A stretch of 64,000 bases of DNA from Geminicoccus roseus DSM 18922 (GCF_000427665.1 NZ_KE386572.1:682001-746000), one strand, 5' to 3'; positions 9,257 to 18,094 are shown, numbered from the stretch's first letter. A program made the numbers and translations. The notes: generated by a model from the letters alone, not told the origin.

Positions 9257-10240
9257 ATGTTGGTGCGCATGTCGCGTCGGATGACGTTGGCGACGATGTT
9301 CCTGGCCGCCACCAGCCTGGGAGCCGGTGGGGCTATCGCCCAGGCGCAAGAGTTCGAGAGCATCACGCTGCTGGCGCCGGCCGGCCCGGGCGGCGGCTGG
9401 GACCAGACCGCGCGTGCGCTGCAGGCGGCGATGACGGACACCGGCATGGTCCGGTCGCTCACGGTCGAGAACATTCCGGGCGCCGGCGGCACGATCGGCC
9501 TCGCCCAGTTCGTCGAGCGGGAGAAGGGACAGGGCGACGCGATGATCATCGGCGGCCTGGTCATGGTGGGCGCGATCCTGACCAACGATGCGCCGGTCAA
9601 GCTCGACCAGGTCACCCCGATCGCCCGGCTAACCGGCGAGTACGAGGTGGTGGTGGTGCCGGCCTCGTCGGAACTCCAGACCATGGACGATCTGGTGGCG
9701 GCCCTGAAGGCCGATCCGGGCGCGGTCGCCTGGGGCGGCGGCTCGGCCGGCGGCACCGACCATATCCTGGCGGGACTGATCGCGCAGAAGGTCGGCGTCG
9801 ATCCCTCCAAGATCAACTACGTGCCGTTCTCCGGCGGCGGCGAGGCGCTGGCCGCGGTGATGGGAGGCCATGTCGCGGCCGGCATCTCCGGCATCAGCGA
9901 ATGGATCGGGCAGATCCAGGCCGGGACGCTGCGCGCGGTCGCGGTCTCCTCGCCCGAGCCGGTCGAAGGCCTGGATGCACCGACCCTCCGCGAGACCGGC
10001 ATCGACCTGGAGCTCACCAACTGGCGCGGGATCCTTGCACCCCCGGGCCTCAGCGACGATCAGCGCGAGGGCCTGATCGAGCTGGTCGACGCGGCGGTCC
10101 AGAGCGAGTCGTGGCAGGAAACCCTGCAGACCAAGGGATGGGAGAACGCCTACCTGCCGGGCGACGAGTTCGCGGCGTTTCTCGACCAGGAGAATGAACG
10201 GGTCACCGAGGTCCTGAAGTCGATCGGCCTGGTCAAGTAG
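9257..10240 (+). CDS. tctC: TctC-family periplasmic solute-binding protein
   Basis: The 327-residue protein is the periplasmic receptor of a tripartite tricarboxylate transporter (Bug/TctC family), which captures small carboxylates. A signal peptide covers about residues 1-34 (SRRM, then a hydrophobic run ending GGAIAQAQ). The mature part opens with the family block [18 protein letters not shown], which forms a ligand-binding loop, and later has [34 protein letters not shown] and [15 protein letters not shown]. The ATG at 9257 is picked because GAGGAGG lies six bases upstream. It leads tctC-tctB-tctA. No TctDE two-component regulator lies nearby. Confidence 0.93.
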   Translation: MLVRMSRRMTLATMFLAATSLGAGGAIAQAQEFESITLLAPAGPGGGWDQTARALQAAMTDTGMVRSLTVENIPGAGGTIGLAQFVEREKGQGDAMIIGGLVMVGAILTNDAPVKLDQVTPIARLTGEYEVVVVPASSELQTMDDLVAALKADPGAVAWGGGSAGGTDHILAGLIAQKVGVDPSKINYVPFSGGGEALAAVMGGHVAAGISGISEWIGQIQAGTLRAVAVSSPEPVEGLDAPTLRETGIDLELTNWRGILAPPGLSDDQREGLIELVDAAVQSESWQETLQTKGWENAYLPGDEFAAFLDQENERVTEVLKSIGLVK

Positions 10241-10257
10241 GACGGCAGGCGACCACG

Positions 10258-10734
10258 ATGGATCACGAACACCAGGGTAGCGGCCGCGAGCTGATGGCGC
10301 TGGGCCTGGCTACCCTGGCGGGCGGCCTGGCCCTGGCGATCGGCACCGCCAGCCTGCCCGCGCCGGCTTCCTATGCCGGGGTGGGCGCCCGCCTGTTCCC
10401 GGGCCTGGCATCGGCCGGCCTGATCCTGGTCGGGCTGTGGCTGGCGGCGCAGGGCTGGCGCGCTCGCCATGTCCAGGGCGACGGCGAGCCGGTGGACCCG
10501 ATGGCCGCCGCCGCGATCATCGCCGGGCTGGTCGCCCACATGATGCTGATCGAGACCGCCGGCTTCGTGGTGGCGTCGACCGTCCTGTTCTTCGCGGTCA
10601 CCCTCGCCTTCCGCGACCGCCGCTGGTGGTTCAACCTTGCTGTGGCCGCGGCGCTGGCGATCCTGACCCGCATTGCGCTCGGCTACGGCCTGGGCCTGAA
10701 CCTGCCGACCCTGCTGCCGGGCGGCCTGATCTGA
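10258..10734 (+). CDS. tctB: TctB-family small membrane subunit
   Basis: This 158-residue protein is the small, four-helix membrane subunit of the tripartite tricarboxylate transporter. Hydrophobic segments lie near residues 12-32, 41-62, 83-112 and 118-150, with the short soluble loop [17 protein letters not shown] between helices 2 and 3. Sequence conservation in TctB is low, so the call rests mainly on size, topology and position between tctC (17 bp upstream) and tctA. Its stop codon lies inside the first copy of a 17-bp tandem duplication at the junction with tctA. Confidence 0.87.
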   Translation: MDHEHQGSGRELMALGLATLAGGLALAIGTASLPAPASYAGVGARLFPGLASAGLILVGLWLAAQGWRARHVQGDGEPVDPMAAAAIIAGLVAHMMLIETAGFVVASTVLFFAVTLAFRDRRWWFNLAVAAALAILTRIALGYGLGLNLPTLLPGGLI

Positions 10735-10759
10735 TGGGTGGACTGATCTGATGGGCGGG
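10726..10759 (+). repeat. 17-bp tandem duplication at the tctB/tctA junction
   Basis: Two adjacent 17-bp copies (10726-10742 and 10743-10759) match at 15 positions. Each contains TGATG. The first TGATG joins the tctB stop (10732-10734) to an ATG at 10734 that opens only a five-codon frame, MGGLI. That frame ends at 10749-10751, where the second TGATG provides the tctA start. The arrangement suggests an original stop-start overlap that was copied. Confidence 0.75.
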
Positions 10760-12238
10760 CTCGACCAGCTCATGGGCGGCTTCGCCCAGGCCTTGACCCT
10801 GGCCAATATCGGCTGGTGCTTTGTCGGCACGGTGCTGGGCACCGCGGTCGGCATCCTGCCAGGCATCGGCCCGGCCCTGACCATCGCCCTGCTCCTCCCG
10901 GTCACCGCCTACCTGGACGCCACCGGCGCGTTCATCATGTTCGCCGGGCTGTACTACGGGGCGATGTACGGCTCCTCGACCACCTCGATCCTGCTCAACA
11001 CGCCCGGCGAAAGCGGCTCGATCGTCACCGCCGTCGAGGGCCACAAGATGGCCAAGGCCGGCCGGGGTGCCGCAGCCCTGGCCACCGCCGCGATCGGCAG
11101 CTTCGTGGCAGGCACCATGGGCACGGTGCTGCTCACCTTCCTGGCCCCGGTCATCGCCAACATGGCGATCGCGTTCGGTCCTTCCGAATATTTCGCCATC
11201 GCGATCTTCGCGTTCGCCGCGGTCTCCTCGATGCTCGGCACCTCGCCGTCGCGCGGGCTGTTCTCGCTGTTCATCGGCATCGCCGCCGGCGTGGTCGGCA
11301 TCGACAGCCTGACCGGGCAGGCCCGCTTCACCATGGGCTTCCCCACGCTGCTCGACGGCATCTCGATCGTGGTGGTCGCGGTGGGCCTGTTCGCGGTGGG
11401 CGAGGCCTTATGGATCGCTTCCCACCCCTCCCTGCGCGTCCTGGAGATCGAGGCCGTGCGGGGCTCGCTCTGGATGACCCGCGACGAGTGGCGCCGTTCC
11501 TGGAAGCCCTGGCTGCGCGGCACCTTCATCGGCTTTCCGTTCGGGGCGCTGCCGGCCGGCGGCACCGAGATCCCGACCTTCGTGTCCTACACGCTGGAAA
11601 AGAAGCTGAGCAAACGGCCCGAGGAGTTCGGCCAGGGCGCCATCGAGGGCGTGGCCGGGCCGGAGGCCGCCAACAACGCCGCGGTGGCCGGCGTGCTGGT
11701 GCCACTGCTCACCCTGGGCCTGCCGACCTCCGCCACCGCCGCGATCCTCCTGGCGGCCTTCCAGGAATACGGCCTGCAGCCGGGCCCGCTCCTGTTCCTG
11801 ACCAGCGGCGACCTGGTCTGGGGGCTGATCGCCAGCCTCTATGTCGGCAACCTGGCCCTTCTGATCCTCAACCTGCCGCTGGTGGGCCTGTGGGTCCGCC
11901 TGCTCACCATCCCCCAGCACCTGCTCTATGCCGGGATCCTCGTGTTCAGCACGCTGGGCGTCTACAGCCTGAACCGCTCGGTGACCGACCTGGTCCTGCT
12001 CCTGCTGTTCGGTCTGGTCGGCTGGGTGATGCGCCGGATCGACATCCCGGTGGCCCCCTGCATCATCGGCCTGATCCTGGGACCGATGGCCGAGCAGCAG
12101 CTCCGGCGGGCGCTCTCGATCGCGCAGGGCGACCTGCTGGCCGTGCTGACCCGGCCGCTGACCCTGACCATCCTCGTCATGGCAGCGCTCGTCGTGGTGA
12201 TTCCCGCCGTCCTCGCGCGCCGGAAATCCGCAGCTTAA
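10751..12238 (+). CDS. tctA: TctA-family large membrane subunit
   Basis: The 495-residue, roughly twelve-helix protein is the large, transport-catalysing subunit of the tripartite tricarboxylate transporter. Signature blocks are [19 protein letters not shown] near residue 37, [22 protein letters not shown] near residue 70, [18 protein letters not shown], and [27 protein letters not shown], the second glycine/proline-rich repeat of the family. The ATG at 10751 overlaps the stop of the five-codon frame produced by the junction duplication. It is the last gene of the operon. A probable gene remnant and two strong terminators lie downstream. Confidence 0.95.
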   Translation: MGGLDQLMGGFAQALTLANIGWCFVGTVLGTAVGILPGIGPALTIALLLPVTAYLDATGAFIMFAGLYYGAMYGSSTTSILLNTPGESGSIVTAVEGHKMAKAGRGAAALATAAIGSFVAGTMGTVLLTFLAPVIANMAIAFGPSEYFAIAIFAFAAVSSMLGTSPSRGLFSLFIGIAAGVVGIDSLTGQARFTMGFPTLLDGISIVVVAVGLFAVGEALWIASHPSLRVLEIEAVRGSLWMTRDEWRRSWKPWLRGTFIGFPFGALPAGGTEIPTFVSYTLEKKLSKRPEEFGQGAIEGVAGPEAANNAAVAGVLVPLLTLGLPTSATAAILLAAFQEYGLQPGPLLFLTSGDLVWGLIASLYVGNLALLILNLPLVGLWVRLLTIPQHLLYAGILVFSTLGVYSLNRSVTDLVLLLLFGLVGWVMRRIDIPVAPCIIGLILGPMAEQQLRRALSIAQGDLLAVLTRPLTLTILVMAALVVVIPAVLARRKSAA

Positions 12239-12295
12239 GCCTCCGCTACAGGCGGCGACAGAACGCTGGCGCCATGATCGGCCATTTGCAGTTAA

Positions 12296-12497
12296 GCCGC
12301 GCAGGCTGAGCCGGCGCTTCGTGGCCCTTGGGCGACTCTCACGGCCACCTCCAACATGACCCTAGCGATCAACGCCCGGGTCGAGAGCACCGCCACCGGT
12401 GGCGGCAACGACCTGACGCCCGATCTCCCAGGCGAGCGCCATCGGCAACAACTTCGCGGTCAGGGTCGAGGGTCTGAACACGCTACCTCAGCCCTGA
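12296..12497 (+). pseudogene. Possible remnant of a Gly/Asn-rich repeat-type secreted protein gene
   Basis: This lies in the roughly 590-bp gap between tctA and the sugar-binding protein gene. One frame is open from 12296 and reads LTATSNMTLAINARVES followed by TATGGGNDLT. A +1 shift near 12425 gives SQASAIGNNFAVRVEG and a stop at 12495-12497, eight bases before a strong terminator. Alternating small, polar and hydrophobic residues with GGGN and AIGNN turns are typical of repeats in secreted beta-structured proteins. The best reading is a decayed 3' end that kept its terminator. Chance in GC-rich DNA is a real alternative, and no family can be named safely. Confidence 0.35.
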
Positions 12498-12504
12498 GGA
12501 TCGA

Positions 12505-12534
12505 GGTGGGCTGCGCGCGGCCCACCCTTTTTTT
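12505..12534 (+). terminator. Rho-independent terminator
   Basis: Stem GGTGGGC (12505-12511) pairs with GCCCACC (12520-12526) around an 8-base GC loop and is followed by seven T residues (12528-12534). This is a textbook intrinsic terminator on the plus strand. It would end transcription of the tct operon or of the former gene at 12296-12497. Confidence 0.85.
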
Positions 12535-12547
12535 CCCTCCCTCCGCA

Positions 12548-12580
12548 CGGGCATCGGCCATGGCCGATGCCCGGCTTCTT
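12548..12580 (+). terminator. Second terminator, 26-bp perfect palindrome with T-rich tail
   Basis: CGGGCATCGGCCA (12548-12560) is followed without spacer by its exact reverse complement (12561-12573), then by a TTCTTTT-containing tail. It lies 14 bases after the first terminator, so the two probably act in tandem. A zero-spacer palindrome could alternatively be a protein-binding site. From here to 12759 I see no gene. Confidence 0.6.
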
Positions 12581-12759
12581 TTGTGCTTCCCTCCTCCCGG
12601 CGGTCTCCCCGCCTTGTCTTCTCCAGACCATGGATCGATCCACGCTATTGACCATCTGCGATGCACTGATGATTTTGACCGTCGGTCGGACGGGAAGAAC
12701 GCAGGTTCCGGCGGCCGCGTTGGTGGATGGCGTCGAGGCGGCGCTTGTGCGGCAACGAC

Positions 12760-12768
12760 TGATATATT
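12760..12768 (+). promoter_or_regulatory. Candidate extended -10 promoter for the ABC importer operon
   Basis: TGATATATT matches the TG-N-TATAAT extended -10 pattern in an otherwise GC-rich stretch, 57 bp before the start codon of the binding-protein gene. No good -35 hexamer stands at the right distance, which extended -10 promoters tolerate. Confidence 0.45.
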
Positions 12769-12825
12769 AGGGCAAGGCAGGGCAGGAATACCTGGTACCC
12801 GCTTGCCCCAGGGAGGCATCAGAAT

Positions 12826-14208
12826 ATGAGACGAACCGTGCTGAAGCGCGCGCTTCTGCTGGGCGCCACCGCCATCTTCGCCGCATCGAGCATGCCGGCC
12901 TGGTCGGCGGAGACGCTCACGGTCTGGTGGGTGAAGGGCTTCTATCGCTCGGAAGACGAGGCCCTCTACAAGGCGATCAAGGCCTTCGAGGAGAAGACCG
13001 GCGTCACCATCGAGCTGTCGCAGTACGCCATCCAGGACATGATCCCGAAGACGGTGGCGGCCCTGGACAGCGGCACCCCGCCGGACATCGCCTACGCCGA
13101 CAGCTACGACTTCCAGGTCGGCGCCAAGTGGGCGTTCGAGAACCGTCTGGAAGACCTGACGGACGTGCTCGAGCCGATGAAGGACCGGTTCGACGAGAAC
13201 ACGCTCTCGACCACCTATCTCTACAACGATACCACCAAGGAGCGCGCCTACTACTCCTTCCCGCTCAAGCGGCAGACCATGCATATCGAGATCTGGTCCG
13301 ATATGCTGAAGGAGGCGGGCTTCGAGGAATCCGACATCCCGCAGGACTGGGAAGGCTTCTGGAACTTCTGGTGCTCGGATGCCCAGGACGGCTATCGCGG
13401 GGCAACCGGCCAGCGCGCCTACGGCATCGGCCAGCCGATGGGCGTCGATTCGACCGATAGCTTCTTCTCCTTCCTGACCTTCGCCGACGCCTACAACGTC
13501 AAGATGGTCGACGACGAGGGCAAGCTGCTGGTCGACGATCCGAGCGTGCGCGACGGCCTGATCGGCGCGCTGACCGACTACACGGCGCCCTACACGGAAG
13601 GCTGCGTGCCGCCGTCGGCGACGTCCTGGAAGGACCCGGACAACAACGTCGCCTTCCACAACAAGACGACCTTGATGACCCACAACGCCACGATCTCGAT
13701 CGCCGGCAAGTGGTTCGACGACATGACCAACCCGGCGCTCACCGAAGAGGAGCGCGACACGGCGAAGACCAACTACTACGAGCTGATCCGCACCCGCGGC
13801 TTCCCGAACAAGCCGGACGGCTCGCCGATGGTCTACCGCTCCGCGGTCAAGACCGGCGTGATCTTCGAGCAGTCGAAGAACAAGGAACGCGCCAAGGAGT
13901 TCCTGGCGTTCCTGCTGCAGCCCGAGAACCTGCAGCCCTATGTCGAGGGCTCGCTCGGCCGGTGGTTCCCGGTGACCAAGGACGGCATGGAGAGCCCGTT
14001 CTGGCAGGAGGATCCGCACCGCAAGTCGGTCTATGACCAGTTCAAGGCCGGCACGGTGACCTTCGAGTTCACCAAGAACTGGAAGTTCACCATCCTCAAC
14101 AACGAGAACGTCTGGGCCAAGGCGATGAATCGCGTGGTCAACGAGAACGTCTCGGTCGAAGACGCGGTCGACGAGATGATCGCGCGCATCAAGACCGTCG
14201 CCGGCTGA
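12826..14208 (+). CDS. ABC importer, extracellular family 1 (sugar-type) binding protein
   Basis: The 460-residue periplasmic binding protein has a signal peptide (MRRTVLKRA, a hydrophobic core, cleavage near PAWSA-ET). The mature part follows the family 1 solute-binding fold: LTVWWVKGFY, VTIELSQYAIQDMIPKTVAAL, SGTPPDIAYAD, YYSFPLKRQTMHIEIWSDMLKEAGF and AKEFLAFLLQPENLQPY. Relatives bind oligosaccharides or polyols. No catabolic gene is adjacent to narrow the substrate. AGGGAGG lies nine bases before the ATG. It is the first gene of a three-gene importer operon with two permeases and no ATPase. A strong hairpin separates it from the permeases. Confidence 0.92.
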   Translation: MRRTVLKRALLLGATAIFAASSMPAWSAETLTVWWVKGFYRSEDEALYKAIKAFEEKTGVTIELSQYAIQDMIPKTVAALDSGTPPDIAYADSYDFQVGAKWAFENRLEDLTDVLEPMKDRFDENTLSTTYLYNDTTKERAYYSFPLKRQTMHIEIWSDMLKEAGFEESDIPQDWEGFWNFWCSDAQDGYRGATGQRAYGIGQPMGVDSTDSFFSFLTFADAYNVKMVDDEGKLLVDDPSVRDGLIGALTDYTAPYTEGCVPPSATSWKDPDNNVAFHNKTTLMTHNATISIAGKWFDDMTNPALTEEERDTAKTNYYELIRTRGFPNKPDGSPMVYRSAVKTGVIFEQSKNKERAKEFLAFLLQPENLQPYVEGSLGRWFPVTKDGMESPFWQEDPHRKSVYDQFKAGTVTFEFTKNWKFTILNNENVWAKAMNRVVNENVSVEDAVDEMIARIKTVAG

Positions 14209-14219
14209 TCCGGTGAGCC

Positions 14220-14250
14220 GCCGTCATGGCCGCAGACCGGCCATGACGGC
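14220..14250 (+). terminator. Strong intercistronic hairpin between binding-protein and permease genes
   Basis: GCCGTCATGGCC (14220-14231) and GGCCATGACGGC (14239-14250) form a perfect 12-bp stem with a 7-base loop, 12 bases past the stop codon. A smaller stem (14252-14256 with 14262-14266) follows. There is no T run, so the hairpin more likely slows RNA decay or partly ends transcription. Either would keep the binding protein in excess, as in malE-malF. Confidence 0.7.
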
Positions 14251-14314
14251 GACGCCGCGCAGGCGTAGCATTCCTGGCTAGTTCAAGAGTCCCTCTCAAG
14301 ATCGGAGGCGAACC

Positions 14315-15190
14315 ATGTCGGCCGCAGCCGTCCACACGGACAGCGCTTCCTCGATGAGCAAGGTCCGACGCCCCTGGACCGCCACCGAAACCTGGGGGAT
14401 GATCATGCTCGTCCCCTATGTGCTGGTGTTCCTCGCCTTCGTTCTCTACCCGGTGCTCTATGGCTTCTGGCTCGCCCGAGCGCCCAGCAACTACGTGGAA
14501 CTGTACCACGACCCGATCTTCCTGCGGGCCGTCGCCAACACGCTGATCTTCCTGGTCGTCGCGATCAACGTGAAGATGCTGCTGGCACTGTTCCTGTCCG
14601 GCTTCTTTCTGAACGAGCGCTGGTGGGTCCGCTGGCTGTCGGTACTGTTCATCCTGCCCTGGGCGGTGCCGGCGATCCCGACCATCCTGTCGGTCCGCTT
14701 CATGCTCAATCCGGAGTGGGGCCTGGTCAACGCGGTCTGGTTCCGCCTCACCTTCGAGGATGGCCCGAACTGGCTGAACGAGCCCTGGCTGGGGCTGACC
14801 ATGGCCATGCTCGTGCACATCTGGAAGTCCCTGCCGTTCTGGACGCTGATGATGCTGACCGGCCGGCTCGCCATCTCCAAGGACCTCTACGAGGCCGCCT
14901 CGGTGGACGGCGCCAATGGCTGGCAGAAGTTCCGCTTCGTCACCTGGCCGTCGATGCAGACGCTGTACTTCACCCTGACCATCCTCTCGATGATCTGGAC
15001 GCTCGGTGACTTCAACAGCGTGTACCTGCTGACCGGCGGCGGGCCCGCCGACCTCACCCACGTCCTGGCCACGCTGGGCATCCGCTATCTGCGCCTCGAC
15101 CAGATCGAGCTCTCGCTCGCCACGGTGGTCTGCGCGATGCCGCTGGTGCTGCCGCTGGTCTACATCATGATGAAGCGGTTCTCCAAATGA
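14315..15190 (+). CDS. ABC sugar-type permease, MalF-like
   Basis: The 291-residue inner-membrane permease has about six hydrophobic helices after a soluble N-terminal segment. The cytoplasmic EAA loop that contacts the ATPase is clear (EAASVDGANGWQKFRFVTWPS near residue 195), and NTLIFLVVAINVKMLLALFLSG is the typical core. It pairs with the next permease, whose start overlaps its stop by 4 bp (ATGA at 15187-15190). GGAGG stands seven bases before the ATG. Confidence 0.93.
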   Translation: MSAAAVHTDSASSMSKVRRPWTATETWGMIMLVPYVLVFLAFVLYPVLYGFWLARAPSNYVELYHDPIFLRAVANTLIFLVVAINVKMLLALFLSGFFLNERWWVRWLSVLFILPWAVPAIPTILSVRFMLNPEWGLVNAVWFRLTFEDGPNWLNEPWLGLTMAMLVHIWKSLPFWTLMMLTGRLAISKDLYEAASVDGANGWQKFRFVTWPSMQTLYFTLTILSMIWTLGDFNSVYLLTGGGPADLTHVLATLGIRYLRLDQIELSLATVVCAMPLVLPLVYIMMKRFSK

Positions 15191-16044
15191 GCGCGCGCCG
15201 TGGCTTCCTGAGCGGCGTGGCGACCGACGCCAAGCTGCTCCTGATCGGCATCCCGGTCTTCCTGTGGACCATCCTGCCGATCTACCACCTGTTCCTGTTC
15301 GCGATCTCGCCCAAGGACACGGCGATGTCCGGCAAGCTCTGGCCGGACAACCCGACCCTCAACAACTTCGTGATCGTGTTCAAGGAACAGCACCACTACC
15401 TAAACAATTTCTGGCTGCAGTTCTGGAACTCGTTCTTCATCGCGGCGATGGTCGGGATCCTGACCCTCCTGGTCGCGACGTTTGCCGCCTTCTCGATCAG
15501 CCGGCTGAAGACCCGGTTCGGCGGCACGGTGATGAACCTGGCGCTGTTCACCTACTTCGTGCCCGCGGCCTTCCTGGCGGTGCCGATGTACCGGACCATG
15601 GGCATCTACAACCTGCTCAACACCCAGTGGGCGATGATCCTGGCGATGATGACCCTGGCCTCGCCCTACGCGATCTGGGTGCTCAAGCAGGCGTCGGACA
15701 AGCTGCCGCGCGAGCTCGACGAGGCAGCGGTGGTGGACGGCGCCACGCCCATCCAGCTGTTCCGGCTGGTCTACCTGCCCCTGATGGCGCCCTCGCTGGT
15801 GGCGGTCGGCATCTATGCCCTCCTGCTCGCCTGGAACGAGTACCTCTACGCGTTCCTGCTGCTCTCCCGCGACAGCAACCAGACGCTTGCGGTGGCGCTG
15901 GGCAGCTTCCTGTCCGCCGACGACTCGCCGTGGGAACTGCTGATGACCACCGGCCTGATCTACGCCCTGCCGCCGGCGGTAATCTACTATGTGTTCAAGC
16001 GCTACATGGTGGCCGGCCTGACCTCCGGCGCGGTCAAGAGCTGA
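15187..16044 (+). CDS. ABC sugar-type permease, MalG-like
   Basis: The 285-residue second permease has six predicted helices, PIYHLFLFAISP near the N-terminus, and the EAA loop DEAAVVDGATPIQLFRLVYLPLM near residue 178. The C-terminus MVAGLTSGAVKS is the usual MalG-type ending. It is translationally coupled to the upstream permease. No ATP-binding subunit follows, so it must use an ATPase encoded elsewhere, as happens with MsmK/UgpC-type shared ATPases. Confidence 0.93.
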   Translation: MSARRGFLSGVATDAKLLLIGIPVFLWTILPIYHLFLFAISPKDTAMSGKLWPDNPTLNNFVIVFKEQHHYLNNFWLQFWNSFFIAAMVGILTLLVATFAAFSISRLKTRFGGTVMNLALFTYFVPAAFLAVPMYRTMGIYNLLNTQWAMILAMMTLASPYAIWVLKQASDKLPRELDEAAVVDGATPIQLFRLVYLPLMAPSLVAVGIYALLLAWNEYLYAFLLLSRDSNQTLAVALGSFLSADDSPWELLMTTGLIYALPPAVIYYVFKRYMVAGLTSGAVKS

Positions 16045-16178
16045 CGCCGGCCGCGCCGGCGGCCCCGCACCGTCCCCTCGCCCGGGATTGGCAGTGGAGG
16101 CAGGCACGGTCGTCGGCCCGTCCGGCGTGATGCGGATCGTGGCCGGCCTGCTTCACCTTGCTTCCCAAACCATCTGGC

Positions 16179-16203
16179 GCGGCCGGCTCAGCGGGCCGGC
16201 CGC
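16179..16203. terminator. Hairpin between convergent ABC permease and hmp
   Basis: GCGGCCGGC (16179-16187) pairs with GCCGGCCGC (16195-16203) around a 7-base loop between two convergent genes. No T run is present on either strand, so the function as a terminator is likely but not certain. Confidence 0.5.
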
Positions 16204-16229
16204 CGCCTTCCTCCAGAGCCCCTGCTGGT

Positions 16230-17441
16230 TCAGGCCGCCAGCAGTTCGTCGGCCGGGCCGAAGAACTCGTAGTGGATGCGGGTGCCCGGCACGCCCGCCT
16301 GGGTCAGCCCGGTAACGAAGTCGCGCAGGAACGGCCGCGGGCCGCACAGGAAGTAATGCGCCTGGTCGAGCGGCGTGTTCGCCCGCAGCCAGGCGACGTC
16401 GATCCGCCCGGCCCGGTCGTAGTCGCGCCCGGCGACATCCTCGGGCCGCGGCTGCTCATAGAAGGTGGTCACCGTGATCCCGGGCCGGCTGGCGGCCAGT
16501 TCGCGGACCTGGGCGCCCATGGCATGGGTCGAGCCATCCAGGGTGCCGTGGACATAGTGCACCGGGACGTCCGGATGGCCACCCGCGGCGGCCGCCAGCA
16601 TGCTCGCCATGGGCGTCAACCCGACCCCGCCGCTCAGGAGCACCACCGGCCGGTCCGGATGCTCGGGCAGGAAGAACTCGCCGGCGGGCGGCGACACCTT
16701 CAACAGCGTGCCGGGCCCGGCATGGTCGTGCAGCCAGTTGGAGGCGACTCCCAGGGGCTCGCGCTTGACCGAGATCCGGTAGGCCGCGCCGTCCGGAGCC
16801 GAAGAGATGCTGTAGTTGCGCTTGAGCGGCGGCTGGCTGGGGATCTCCAGCCAGAAGGTCAGGTACTGGCCGGGCCGGTGGCGGATCACCGCCCCGCCGT
16901 CGGCGGGCTTCAGCACGAACGAGGTGATGATGGCGCTCTCCACGCGGCGCTCGGCCACGGTGAAGTCGCGCCAGCCGCGCCAGCCGCCCTCGGCCGCGGC
17001 CAGCTTGTTGTAGAGCATCCCTTCCCGCGCGATCAGGAGATCGGCCAGGAACCAGTAGCCCTCCCCCCAGGCCGCCAGGATCTCGTCGGTGGCGGCGTCG
17101 CCCAGAACCTCCTTGATGGCGCCGAGCAGGGCATTCGCCACGTAGGGGTAGTGCTCGGGCAGGATCTGCAGGCCGACATGCTTTTGCGCGATCCGCTCCA
17201 CCGCCGCCGCCATCGGCACCAGGTCGTCGATGTTGCGGGCATAGGCCAGGATCGCGTTTGCCAGCGCCCTGGGCTGCGAGCCGGCATCGCCGTGATGCGA
17301 CTGGTTGAACAGGTCGCGGATCGTCTCGTTCTGGAACATCCGCGCATACATGGCGCGGGTAATGGCCAGGCCATGCGCCTCCAAGGCCGGCAGGCTGGCC
17401 TTGATGAGAGTCCGGGTCTGCGCGCTGAGTTCAGTCGCCAT
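16230..17441 (-). CDS. hmp: Flavohaemoprotein, nitric oxide dioxygenase
   Basis: Hmp converts nitric oxide and oxygen to nitrate using NAD(P)H, FAD and haem. The 403-residue protein has the globin domain first (residues 1-140), with the proximal haem His in FNQSHHGDAGSQPRALANAILAYA. The FAD domain (RHRPGQYLTFWLEIP and RNYSISSAPDG) follows, and then the NAD domain (VVLLSGGVGLTPMASML and YFLCGPRPFLRDF), all in standard order and length. It is divergent from nsrR, and the intergenic region has a palindrome that fits control by that repressor. Confidence 0.97.
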   Translation of the reverse strand: MATELSAQTRTLIKASLPALEAHGLAITRAMYARMFQNETIRDLFNQSHHGDAGSQPRALANAILAYARNIDDLVPMAAAVERIAQKHVGLQILPEHYPYVANALLGAIKEVLGDAATDEILAAWGEGYWFLADLLIAREGMLYNKLAAAEGGWRGWRDFTVAERRVESAIITSFVLKPADGGAVIRHRPGQYLTFWLEIPSQPPLKRNYSISSAPDGAAYRISVKREPLGVASNWLHDHAGPGTLLKVSPPAGEFFLPEHPDRPVVLLSGGVGLTPMASMLAAAAGGHPDVPVHYVHGTLDGSTHAMGAQVRELAASRPGITVTTFYEQPRPEDVAGRDYDRAGRIDVAWLRANTPLDQAHYFLCGPRPFLRDFVTGLTQAGVPGTRIHYEFFGPADELLAA

Positions 17442-17491
17442 CGGCGTGTCCAGGATAGCGGGCGACCAGTCCGGCCGCCTCGGTGGTCAAT

Positions 17492-17510
17492 CATGCACTT
17501 CCAATGCATG
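17492..17510. promoter_or_regulatory. Candidate NsrR operator between hmp and nsrR
   Basis: CATGCA (17492-17497) and TGCATG (17505-17510) form an inverted repeat with a 7-base spacer. The left half, within AATCATGCACTT, resembles the ATGCA-containing half-sites of known NsrR operators. A second, looser copy lies at about 17525-17551 (AAATCATGCA and TACATATTT). The position between divergent hmp and nsrR fits repression of both. Confidence 0.6.
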
Positions 17511-17593
17511 TATGCCCTGGTGATGAAATCATGCAAGCCAGGTACATATTTGATCCTGCGCTGCTGCGACGGTTTGACCAGGGGAAACGGGGA

Positions 17594-18094
17594 ATGCGCC
17601 TGACGCGCTACACGGATTTCGCGATGCGCGTGCTGCTCTACCTGGGCGCGCGGCCCGACCGGCTGTGCTCGATCTCGGAGATCGCCCGCGCTTACGGCAT
17701 CTCCCAGAACCACCTGATGAAGGTGGTCCACGACCTGGGCAAGGCGGGCTACGTGGCGAGCGTGCGCGGCCGCACCGGTGGCATCCGCCTGGCCCGGCCG
17801 GCCGAGGCGATCGTGGTCGGCAGCGTGGTGCGCCATACCGAGGAAGGCTTCGACCTGGCCGACTGCGCCAGCTGCGTGATCGCCCCAGCCTGCGGCCTGA
17901 CCGGCGTGCTGGCCGAGGCGCTCGCCGCCTTCATGGCCGTCCTCGACCGCTACACCCTGGCCGACCTCCTGGCCCGCCGGATTGACATGCTGACCCTGTT
18001 TGGCCAGCCCGCGGGCACCGGGGCGCCACCGGCCGCCCCCGGCCCGGCCGCTCCTACGGACCCGGCGCCGCGGGAAAGAGCGTCGACTGCTTGA
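17594..18094 (+). CDS. nsrR: Rrf2-family nitric-oxide-sensing repressor
   Basis: The 166-residue Rrf2-type regulator begins [18 protein letters not shown], the typical NsrR opening. The winged-helix recognition region is [28 protein letters not shown], and three cluster-binding cysteines lie at 91, 94 and 100 ([10 protein letters not shown]). The iron-sulfur cluster senses NO and releases DNA. The ATG at 17594 is chosen because the family N-terminus starts there. The C-terminal 25 residues are Pro/Ala-rich and overlap the end of the convergent Lrp pseudogene by 41 bp. Its target is almost certainly the divergent hmp gene. Confidence 0.9.
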   Translation: MRLTRYTDFAMRVLLYLGARPDRLCSISEIARAYGISQNHLMKVVHDLGKAGYVASVRGRTGGIRLARPAEAIVVGSVVRHTEEGFDLADCASCVIAPACGLTGVLAEALAAFMAVLDRYTLADLLARRIDMLTLFGQPAGTGAPPAAPGPAAPTDPAPRERASTA

